From assembly GCA_036250225.1 (NCBI GenBank), contig JAPZLL010000006.1, positions 248,001-312,000 of the forward strand: a stretch of DNA of 64,000 nucleotides, in the 5' to 3' direction. This document shows positions 1 through 9,092 of this stretch, piece after piece. Each line of letters begins with the position of its first letter. Within the stretch, counting starts at the first letter, position 1. The notes under the pieces were generated by a model that was not told the DNA's origin, ran no database searches, and saw only the letters and a program-made list of their open reading frames with translations. A program made the position numbers and the translations under genes. The stretch comes from Cercophora sp. LCS_1 (Eukaryota > Ascomycota > Sordariomycetes > Sordariales > Lasiosphaeriaceae).

Positions 1-1612
1 ATGGGAGGATTTCCAACGCGAAGATCGCGTCGACGAACGCCGTCATTTCAAGTCGTCTGTTCTGTCGCCTATCTCGCCTCCGGATCAATGGAGATAGGTT
101 CGATGCCATCGGCAAAAACATTGTGCCACCAAGTCTTGTCTCGGCACAAGTTTCAGAGCTCATCGTTTTTTTTCTTCTGCGACGACACTTGACGTCGCGT
201 TCTCAAAGAATCTGCAGCTGTCATCCGATAAAGGAGCTCAGCTTTTTAGGTTTAGAGGGGTTCCTGCCAAAGGGCGGTAGCCAAGTGGCAATCAAGATGC
301 AAGGGCAGGATCAAGGTTCAGAGCGCATTCCCATGCAGGTGGTTTGCCTGAAAACGGGAAAAGAGCGCTGACACCAAATCCATGGGCCAAGACTTGACGT
401 CTCGTCAGGATCATTCAGGAACCCGGCGGGCGGATCCCTCAAAGTCCTAAAGACGGCACAAGTGGAATTCATGCCGCTCAGGAAACATTTCCCTTCTCGC
501 CCGTATCGCGATGTTTCTGCGGTGAGGTGCCGCTCCTCGGGCTTAGAGTCGTCGGCACAGCCGGAGGCACTATCAACACCGCCTCTTGGATCAAGTCCGG
601 GCGCCCAGGTCTTATCTTCTGACATGGCATCGCGAATCGCCGACTATACCTGCGCGCCGCCTAGACGCCGCCGATAAAACCGGTGTTGTAACGGCGAGGA
701 CCGGCATGACGCCCCTTTTAGCCCGTAGGCTAGCCTTTACCCAAAGCCGGCGTTCGCGCGGAAGCCGCAATATCTGCACACTTGCTCCTACGTTACCTCA
801 AGGGTCTTGCTTCGCTTCTATCCGTCCCCCCATCTAATCTTAGTTATTTTAGGGGATGTTCCGTTTCAGAGGCTCGCGACGCGACGCGCAAGCTTGTGGG
901 AAGGAAGGCGAATGAGGTGTCTCGAGGAGTTCACCGCCCTGCAAAGATAGTTATATATAATCGTCTGATGTCGTGAACATCATCCTTCCACTTCTCTGTC
1001 TGTAATACGTCCGTCCACGTGGAGTTTTGGTTAGTAGCCATGAACTATTTTGACCTCGCCATGGCCCAACACACCGAGCGTGTGTGTGCAATTCCAAAGG
1101 CGGTACCGAATGCATGTCGGCTTTCCCACGCCTGTGATCATGCAAGATGCACCTCTTCCAACGAGCATGCTCTCAATCATCCGTCGCGGCACAGTTGTAA
1201 CCCTAACCCTGTTTGCGTGGCCGCATCGTCAGCAATCTCAACCACCATCCCCAAACACAAGGTGTGAGGAGGAAAATTCAAAGTAGTTTCTTGAGAACAA
1301 TAACTTCGTTGCACTCGTATTCCGTTCAGCTGGTTTCTCAAGCCAAACGCAGCTCAACTTCAAGTGCACAAGCAGCCAGCCTCAAGATATCGCAATATCG
1401 CGGGCCCGCTTTCCAAATATGCAACTATCGGGGCTCTACCACCCGAACACGTTCCCGCAGCAACCGCCCCACCATGTTTGCCAACACCACATCGTCGAAA
1501 ACCACAATCTCAAAATCTCCCATCATCACCAACCCACCCAACGCAACACAACGCGACAACCTACCGATACATTGCGCAGACCCCAGGTTGCGAGCGCCTT
1601 GAAACCTCCAAC
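1..1612. other. intergenic, 5' of NUF2
   Basis: I see no coding region I can support here. The open frames are short, overlap on both strands and lack recognisable motifs. The last 300 bases (about 1300-1612) are C-rich and A-rich with few G, as expected of a fungal 5' leader just before the NUF2 start. A short telomere-like string, AACCCTAACCCT, lies at 1199-1210 and is treated separately. Confidence 0.6.
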
Positions 1613-3052
1613 ATGGCCTATAACCCCCGAATGTCGATCCTCCCCCCGGCGCAATCCCAATCGCGCACGCGCAAAAAGGAGGAAGAAGCCGCCTACGCGA
1701 ACATGCGCCTTCCCGACCGCGAAATCGTCGGCTGCATCAACGAGCTCGGCATCCCCTTTACGACCGCCGACCTGCAAAAACCGAATCCGATCCAAGTCCA
1801 AATGATCTTTGAATGGTTCGGCGAACTCCTCATGGATAAGACGCGAACAACAGTCGACCCGGCGATGCGCGCCGCAGCCGAGGACGTGTGCGGCGATCTC
1901 GGCGACACGCTGATGCCAGCCGACACGCGAAACCTCATGGGTTTCTTCGCGTCGCTGTGCACGCTGATGCGGGACTGCGGCGTGAACGACTTCAATTTCA
2001 TGGATCTGTACAAGCCGACGCACGACAGGCTGGTCAAGATTTTCAGCTACGTGATTAACTTTGTTCGGTTCCGCGAGAGCCAGATGGGGATTATCACGGA
2101 GCATTGCAATCGCGCGGATGGGACCAAGCAGCGGATCGAGCAGCTGTATGTCGAGAACCAAAACATGGAGGCGCAGCTAGATGAGATGCATGCTGTAAGG
2201 CGCGAAATGGAGGTGCGGGTTGCGGAGAAGGCGAAGCGGAACGAGGAGCTCAAGAAGAGGTTGATTGAGTTGCGGAAGAATCAGGAGAAGGTCGCGCAAA
2301 GATGGGAGGAGGCCAAGACCCGCAAGGGCGAGCTGGCCGCCGAGTTGGAGGAGAAGACGGCCATGAAGATTGCACTCAAGCAGGAGAGTGCCAAGCTTCG
2401 GCCGTATGTGACGCAGAGCCCGTCGGCGCTGCAGGCCAGTTTGACCGAGTTGACGAATACGCTGAACCAGGATAAGGCGCATATCGACTCTCTGGATAGG
2501 AGGGCAAGGGCGCTCCAGACTAGTAGCGACTCGTTTGCTGTGGTGTCAACGGATGTGGCGAGCTGTATCAAGCTGCTGGATGAGATTGGGGTCGAGCTGG
2601 CTAAGGAGGAGGAGGAGAATGCTAAGAATGCGAAGCAGCGTGATGCACTTACGGAGCGCGGCGCCAATGTGCGCGAGGTGGAGATGACGGAGGGGTTGTT
2701 GCAGAGGCAGTTGGCGAAGTGGCAGGAGAGGACCGAGACGCTGAGGGCGCAGAGCAAGGAGAAGGCGCAGAAGGCGAAGGAGTCGATGGAGGAGTTGAGG
2801 GCGGTGCACAAGAAATTGACTGAGGAGAGGTCGGAAAAGGGGAAAGATATTGAGAGAAGGAGGGTGAGGATCGAGCAGACAGAGAAAAAGGTGTGTGTTT
2901 TGGTTTTGCCATGTTTGATGCCACTAACAGGGTTTTAGATGCTTGACTTGAAGGAGAATATCGAGAACGAGGTACATGCCGCCTACGACGAGTATCTCAA
3001 GATGGAGGCGCACATCAAGCTCTACATCACAGAGATGGAACAGGCCTTGTAG
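1613..3052 (+). CDS. nuf2: NDC80 complex subunit NUF2
   Basis: This is a kinetochore protein that pairs with Ndc80 and helps attach spindle microtubules. The model has two exons, 1613-2890 and 2939-3052, giving 463 aa, the usual fungal NUF2 size. The intron is 48 nt, starts GTGTGT, ends TTTTAG, and has a CTAAC branch point at 2924-2928; exon 1 ends in phase 0. The start is the ATG at 1613 (MAYNPRMS...); the frame is open upstream but has no ATG there. Residues about 20-150 form the NUF2 calponin-homology-like head: LPDREIVGCINELGIPFT, then QMIFEWFGELLMD, then NFMDLYKPTHDRLVKIFSYVINF. From about residue 160 to the end the protein is a continuous charged coiled coil (KRNEELKKRLIELRKNQEK). It converges with the gene ending at 3218. 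Confidence 0.95.
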
Positions 3053-3217
3053 ACCGTGTCGATTTCCTCGTTTTGTTTACATAATGACGGGTAATGATGG
3101 GCTGGGCATACAGGACATACGACAAGGATACCATGGGCTGGCGTTCGGTTGGGTATGGAGCATATATCGGACGTACTAGAAGGTCCTTGGATGGGATGTG
3201 TAAATGGTCTTGGAATG

Positions 3218-3919
3218 TTATGGATTACTGTCTGCTTTGTCTCGTTCCCATTCTCCGGGCTGGAACCTAAACCAACGCCCCAGAACCCTGCGCACATCCC
3301 CTGTCTTGCCCGTCCACCCGTTCCCCTCGAGGCCAGCCCCAGTTCTCCTCGCACTGCCGCTCAAGATGGGCATCCTCTCCGTTAGCAGACCTTCCGAGTC
3401 GGACCCGTTAGGCTGCGGCTCGACTACGACGGCCTGAAAACCCACCCGCGTCGCAGCCTCCACAAGCACGGCAGCCGTGTTACTGACGCCCTGCACGCTC
3501 CACTCGCTAGTGTCTCGGTGCAGGTCCAGGAACCCGTATAGCAACAGTAGAGGCGCCTTAGGTGATGCGGTGGCGCCGTTTGCTGAAGGTGGAGGAGCGG
3601 AGACTTTGGAGTTCGCCACGGAGAAGATCGACAGAAAGGCGCGGAGGTGTGACACGGTGGGAATGAAGGCCACGCGAATGTGCCGTGCGACAGCCACCTG
3701 GTAGAGGGGCGTTGCGACGAGCTGTGTCGCCTTGGGGTCTGGGTGGCTTCCTTCTGGGCTGCTGCCCGCTTGGGTTTGCATCTGTTGCACGGTGGACGAC
3801 AGAAAGTCTTCACGGCTGGAGCAGATGAGCAGGGTGGTGGGGTGTGAGCAGTGATGAACAATAAACCAGACCAGCTCAGAGGGCAGGGCTGGGGACAGGA
3901 AGAGGGGAGTAGCCATCAT
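3218..3919 (-). CDS. conserved hypothetical protein, possibly RecA/Rad51-paralog-like
   Basis: A single-exon frame encodes 233 aa and starts with two adjacent ATGs (MMATPLFLSP); either could be used. I do not recognise it firmly. Visible traits are a hydrophobic strand with a small loop (PTTLLICSSREDFLSST, about residues 27-43), a second strand LLLLYGFLDLHRDTSEWS (about 126-143) followed by QGVSNTAAVLVEAATRVGF, and a C-terminal VLGRWFRFQPGEW. This layout resembles a Rad51-paralog-type ATPase core without a clear Walker A motif, such as Shu-complex subunits. That is inference only. No membrane segment or signal peptide is seen. The gene converges on NUF2, with 165 bases between the two stop codons. 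Confidence 0.6.
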   Translation of the reverse strand: MMATPLFLSPALPSELVWFIVHHCSHPTTLLICSSREDFLSSTVQQMQTQAGSSPEGSHPDPKATQLVATPLYQVAVARHIRVAFIPTVSHLRAFLSIFSVANSKVSAPPPSANGATASPKAPLLLLYGFLDLHRDTSEWSVQGVSNTAAVLVEAATRVGFQAVVVEPQPNGSDSEGLLTERMPILSGSARRTGAGLEGNGWTGKTGDVRRVLGRWFRFQPGEWERDKADSNP

Positions 3920-4294
3920 GTCTTGCAGGGATCGAGGGGACGATCATCCGAAAGTGACACGCCAATCTGAGTGAGTAAGGTTGTTCGATGCACAAGCTTT
4001 GAGACAGGCTGAAGGAAGGCCCATCAGCATGGATCACAGCGGGACGATCCGCAGTGCGCCTGCCTTGCGTTTCCCGTGCGTTTTTGGCGTCGTCTTGCCT
4101 TGCAGGGGTGAGCAGCTCCCCGCTCGGCCGTTAGAAGGGTTTAGCTGCATATCGTGCCCGCTGTGACCCCACCACAAGCGAGGTGGAAACTCCGTAATCA
4201 CGTCACTCAACCAGCCCGCGCAGACAAGTCCCGGCCAGTGAAACAATCGCGGGGCAGCGCTACAGCTAGGCCACCGAGGAAACAGCCGCGAGCC
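3920..4294. other. shared promoter region of two divergent genes
   Basis: This stretch of about 375 bases lies between the hypothetical protein at 3218-3919 and the AP-3 beta gene, which are transcribed away from each other. It probably holds both promoters. I see no clear TATA box or strong repeat. Confidence 0.5.
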
Positions 4295-6730
4295 ATGGAG
4301 TCGATAGCAAGGATATCGACTCTACTTGAGAGCGGTGAGTTTTTTGTGTCCGTCCGGGCTCCCCTTCGCCGCTAATCACATCGCTGGCAGCTCGAGAACT
4401 CACGTTGGATGCCGCGTCGGCAGCGAGGGGCGCCAGAGGCGCAACGAAGCCGCTGGACAAGACCCAGGTTAAGAAGCTCCTGGACAGCCGCAATGAGCGC
4501 GAGGTACTCGACGGCCTGCGGCGGGTCATCATGGTGGGTGGTCTTCTGTTTTTATCTTGGGGCTGCGTTGGGCTGACCTTTGCTTGACTAGATGATGTAC
4601 CGCTCGCAAAAAACGCTACCCCTATTCTCGTCGGTTGTCAAGAACGTCGCGTCCCCGAACATCGAGATCAAAAAGCTAGTCTACATCTACCTCATCCACC
4701 ATGCCGAACAAGAACCCGACCTCGCTCTTCTCTCCATCAACACCATCCAGAAGTCGCTGTCCGACACGAATCCACAAGTCCGCGCCTTGGCTCTGCGGAC
4801 CATGTCAGGAATACGAGTGCCGGTTATCAGTCAGATTGTGTCGTTGGCCATTCGAAAAGGTGTTGGCGATATGAGTTCCTACGTTCGACGCGCTGCCGCC
4901 CTTGCAATCCCGAAATGCTACCGTCTCGACCCGTCCCAGCTCCCGCAACTGATCGAATATCTCTCCGCCCTCCTTGCCGACAAGCAATACTATGTCGCCG
5001 GTGCTGCTGTGACTGCCTTCTTGGAAGTCTGTCCCGAGAGGATAGACCTTATACACAAGCACTACCGGGGCCTGATCAGGATGATTGTTGATATGGACGA
5101 GTGGAGTCAGCTGTCTACGTTGCGCTTGATGACTGTGTACGCCAGAAAATGTTTTCCACGGCGAACAAGGTCGTCGAACCGCAGGGGAACAGCAGTTGAT
5201 CTCCAGGACTTCTACGGCGACGGGGCGGCCGACAGTGACAAAGGCGAACTCGTCGTCGTCTTGGATACAGATCTGGAGCTCATTCTCAACAGCATCAAGC
5301 CTCTCCTGCAGTCACGAAACGCGGCAGTCGTTGTGGCTGTTGCAAGATGTTATACCGCGATTGGCACACCTGAGTATGTCAAGACGGCGATCGGACCCCT
5401 CATAGCCCTCCTCCGCGGGGCCCAGGATATCCAGCAGATTGCTCTCTTCAACATCGTATCAATCTGTCTCGATAGCCCCGCAGATTTCGTCCGATACGCC
5501 ACGCATTTCCTTGTCCGCGGGTCCGACACAAAACCGGTGTGGGAGCTCAAGCTCGAAATCCTCACGCTTATCTTCCCCCATGCGCCATCACACGTGAAGA
5601 GTCTCATTCTCAATGAGCTTGAGCACTTTAGTCGGGGCTCTGACAAGGCTCTGATCCGGGAAGCGGTCCGGGCCATCGGTCGATGCGCCCAAACAGACAC
5701 AGCCACCGCTCCTCGATGTCTACGGCTTCTCCTTGGCCAGATTACCAGTGTTGATGGCACACTCGCGGCGGAGAGCTTGACAGTCATCCGACATCTTATT
5801 CAGCAAGAGCCTACCGCCCATATTGCGACGGTAGTCCGTCTCGCCAAGAATCTCGACTCGGCGACCGACCCACAGGCCCGAGCAACAATCATCTGGCTCG
5901 TGGGAGAGTTCTCAGGGCTCAACGGGGAGGATAATATCGCCGCCGATGTGCTCCGAATTCTTCTGAAAGACTTTGCCTCCGAGTCCGAGGTAGCCAAGCG
6001 ACAGATTGTATTGCTTGGCGCAAAGGTTTACCTTCACCATCTCAACCGGCAGATTGAGTCGTCACAAAGTAGCTCGAACGGCGAGCCAGGACCAACGCCC
6101 CAGATATTGGAGGATGATGAGCATCCGATTGCGAAGCTGTGGCAGTACGTTCTTCTCCTCGTCAGATACGACACTTCTTATGACCTCCGTGATCGGACGA
6201 GATTGTACAAGGCACTTCTCGATGTGCCTCAACTGGCCACACTCATGCTGCTAGCACCAAAGCCCGCACCCCAAGCGCCAAGCCCGTCAGAGACGCGGAA
6301 GGGGTATACTCTCGGTTCGGCAGCACTTGTCCTTGCGGGAGGAGGGGCCATACATGGACTCAGGGGCTACGAGGATCTGCCTGACTGGGTCCAGCCTGGA
6401 CAGGAGCCGGATCCTAGCCTTAGAGAGACGGAGGCACCGGCGACGGCTGGGCGGAAGATTATCCCAGCTGCCGAAACATTGGACGCGGCAGCGAGAGGGA
6501 GCGCCGCCAAAAACAGTCCGATTGCAGAAGGTGTGGGTGGCAAGACGTTGGATGACTGGCTGGCTGAGGATGATGCAGCGGGAGTGGCTGGCGGGGAGGG
6601 AGAATCATCAGACGAAGAAGAATCGGAAGAAAGCGAAGAGGAGGAATCTGACGAAGAGGAAGAAGAAGAAGAATCGGAAGAAGAAGAGTCAGAGGATGAG
6701 CGACGGGAAAATGCTGGGTTGATGGGATAG
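4295..6730 (+). CDS. apl6: AP-3 adaptor complex beta subunit
   Basis: This is the large beta adaptin of AP-3, which sorts cargo from Golgi/endosome to the vacuole. The model has three exons, 4295-4334, 4391-4533 and 4592-6730, giving 773 aa. Introns of 56 and 58 nt have GTGAGT and GTGGGT donors, and the frame runs cleanly through both joins. The start MESIARISTLLES is a very short first exon. Adaptin HEAT-type repeats fill residues 30-600 (for example SVVKNVASPNIEIKKLVYIY and ALRTMSGIRVPVISQIV). The C-terminal tail is a hinge of serine and glutamate/aspartate runs (about residues 725-768, ESEESEEEESDEEEE), typical of AP-3 beta and a casein-kinase substrate type. The C-terminal ear domain of animal orthologs appears absent. 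It converges with the next gene. Confidence 0.95.
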
Positions 6731-6886
6731 ACATTGGAACCAGAAAACGGTAGCATTCAGTGGCGCGGGCTAAACTCCAAAGACAGCTTTCGAATTATAG
6801 GCAAAGAAAGTGCCACAAATCAAGACGCTCGCCATGTCATTACCCCCCAGATTCGAACCAACCTTGCCCAGACTCACACCTCTCTT

Positions 6887-7775
6887 TCAGCCAATGCTCG
6901 AATGCTTGGTCCTCTTCCCCGGATTCTCCTCCTCAATAATCTCCTTGATCTTGTTCTCACTCACAGACGCCGCCTTCCTCTTCCTCCCACCAGCCGGTGT
7001 CTCGACCTGTGCCTCCGCCGGCGCCGCAGCATCTGGCGACACCTCTTCTACCTTCTTGCTCGGAGGTGGCGGCATATCCTTGGCGTCGTTGCTCTTGGTC
7101 TTGCCGTTTACATCCCCTGCTTCTCCATTATTATCCTTGCCACCACTCTTTCCCTTTTTCTCCACCTTGTCGCTGGCCTTTTCCTTTTCACCAGCGCCCT
7201 CAACCTCTTCCGAAGCCCCCGTCTCGTAATCTTCCGCCTCGGCCTCCTCGTCTTCAGTGCCCTCTGGATCCTCTAGATACTCTCCGTCGTCCTCGCCCTC
7301 TGCGTCTTCTTCCTCGACACCCTCCTTCTCCCCACTCTCCTGCTTTCCACCTGTCTGCTTCCCACTGGCCTTTTTTCCGCTGGCCTGCTTTTCACCAGCC
7401 GTCTGCTTACCCTCATCCTTCTGGCCCTTTTCACTCTGCTCTCCTTGTCCCCGTTTATGTCCCTCTCCACCAGCCTGTTCCTCAACAGTAACCTCGGCCG
7501 CCCGTTTGACAACCTCGTTGCCACCATCCTGTTCGATCCTTACGGCCGGGTTGCTCTCGTCTGCGTTCTTGGAGACCGTGTTACCCCGCTTGGTTTCGAT
7601 TGTGATGGGGTCGGTTGTGGACGTCTCGGCGACGGTGCCGCTGGGATGACCGGCGCCCCATTCCCAGGAGACTGTTGGGTATTAGTCAGTGACATGGGGG
7701 AGGAATGGAAAGGGAACGGGACGGACCTTCGTCTCCTGGCTGGGGGAGGTTTGGAGGGGGTGGTAGGTTTGACAT
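6887..7775 (-). CDS. Hva1/TUDOR-domain (DUF2945) protein with charged repeat tail
   Basis: The model has two exons, 7775-7727 and 7671-6887, giving 277 aa. The 55-nt intron begins GTCCGT, a weak donor, and ends CAACAG. Exon 1 encodes MSNLPPPPNLPQPGDE, and the join recreates the family motif PGDEVSWEWGAGHPSGTVAE. Residues 13-75 form the small beta-barrel called the hypervirulence-associated TUDOR domain, including TIETKRGNTVSKNADESNP and VVKRAAEVTVEE. A lysine/glycine repeat follows (KQTAGEKQASGKKASGKQ), then a long acidic stretch (EEEDAEGEDDGEYLEDPEG), then basic clusters GGRKRK and GKRTK near the C-terminus that look like nuclear localisation signals. The function is unknown; a nuclear or chromatin-linked role is inferred from composition. 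The splice join is the main uncertainty. Confidence 0.85.
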
Positions 7776-8633
7776 TGGGTGTGTTGTGAAGGGGCGGTTT
7801 CGGTGTGAGGTTTCGGTGAGGGTCCGAGGTGAGGAAAGGGAGAGGTGAGGAAGCAAGCAAAGGGAGAGAGGCATGTGCAGGCATGCGATGGGCCGCATGG
7901 GTTGGGGGAGTTGGCTGGGCGGAATGCCCCGACGAGAGGGAGGGGGTTTAGGTTTGGGAGTGATGATTCATGACATGATGGGGTCAGTGCCACGGTCAAG
8001 GAGGTGGGGATGGTCCGGCGGTTTGTGGGGGAAGGGATGTTCTCACGTTTTGTTTTGTGGTTTGGATGTCTTGTTTGCATAGATCAAGATGTTGCCCTCT
8101 CTTCTCTCACCAAGCTATGTCTGCCAAGGGGCGTCTTTGGTAATACATTCGCATTCAATCAAATGCTGTCTCTCGCTAGTTGTTCCAATACGTCTCGCGC
8201 AGGCTGGGGGTTCGTGTCGCCATGGAGCCACACGAAACCATGAGCACTGCAGATAACCTCCACCATCTGTCTCTGTGAGGCCGCGATGTCCATGACTTGT
8301 ACTCAGCAGCCATTCCTCCCCTGGCAAAGTATCCAATGAAACCCTAGTTGAAGTATATAGGTAAGCAGATACAAAAATACAATGGCTCTCTTTTCCCACG
8401 TTGTTGTCGAAGAAGTCAAAGCCCATCAAGATCGGAAACCTCCAGAGAAACTTTCAAAGAAGCACCGCCGTCTACTCAACAACGCTAGTCATGTTCGGTG
8501 TGTGAGATGCAGAGGCAAAGAGTAAAAAAGAGGATAATCGTGTTGATGGCCAAGTCGGAACAGTTCCGAGATCATGGCGTCAACAATGCCAAACCCCGGT
8601 TAGGTGATCCAGGAGCGACGCAGGGCAGGCGTT
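7776..8633. other. intergenic, upstream of the TUDOR gene
   Basis: From 7776 to about 8080 the sequence is strongly purine-rich on the + strand, so pyrimidine-rich in the direction of the TUDOR gene, as expected for its promoter and leader. From 8080 to 8633 I see no gene or repeat I can support. Confidence 0.5.
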
Positions 8634-8758
8634 GCGATCCATGTTGATGTCGAGAACCAGTTGGATCTCGACATCACTCCGTCCACAGTCCTGGGCACCG
8701 TGTCTGACCCGGTCGATAAACGGTCGATAGACCGCATGGTATTCGCCATCGAACCAGG
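8634..8758 (-). pseudogene. relic fragment of the 2EXR-like gene at 49731-50735
   Basis: These 125 bases align without gaps to 49812-49936, inside the 3' part of the 2EXR-like gene, in the same orientation. By my count there are about 11 mismatches (about 91% identity). In the matching frame the relic reads WFDGEYHAVYRPFIDRVR and then DVEIQLVLDINMDRNA. A TAG stop lies two codons upstream of the conserved block and nothing upstream matches the family, so this is a dead fragment. Similarity ends sharply at both sides. Confidence 0.85.
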
Positions 8759-9092
8759 ACTAGTCGGCCTTGGAATCGCAAACAAGTCCTCAGAGGGTAT
8801 TCCAACGTCAGTCTTGACGTTAATGCTCGTCCAACACCAGTCGGAATCCTCAGCTAGCTATGCAGTCCACACAAAGCATCTACGCCTTGTACAGAACCAC
8901 CTGACTAGATCCGAGTGGCGAGGAAAGAACAGCAGGTTTGCTTCCAGCAGTGCCTCCGAACAACAGAAAAGGGGTTGGGACTCGAATTTGCCGAACAGGC
9001 AAGAAAAAAGCGCAAAGGTAGAGTTTGCTTATATATACTAATATAATAATATTATAACCCGCCCAAGCAAGCAAGCAAGAAAACCAAACCAC
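8759..9092. other. intergenic, 3' of the HET gene
   Basis: No gene is visible. The last part (about 9025-9060) is AT-rich with TATATATACTAATATAATAA, followed by short AAGC repeats at 9063-9080. This is plausible 3' flank for the HET-domain gene. Confidence 0.5.

Noticed and set aside
1526..2161. 211-codon minus-strand frame opposite NUF2
   Set aside because: Antisense shadow of the NUF2 coding sequence; no motif and no plausible start.
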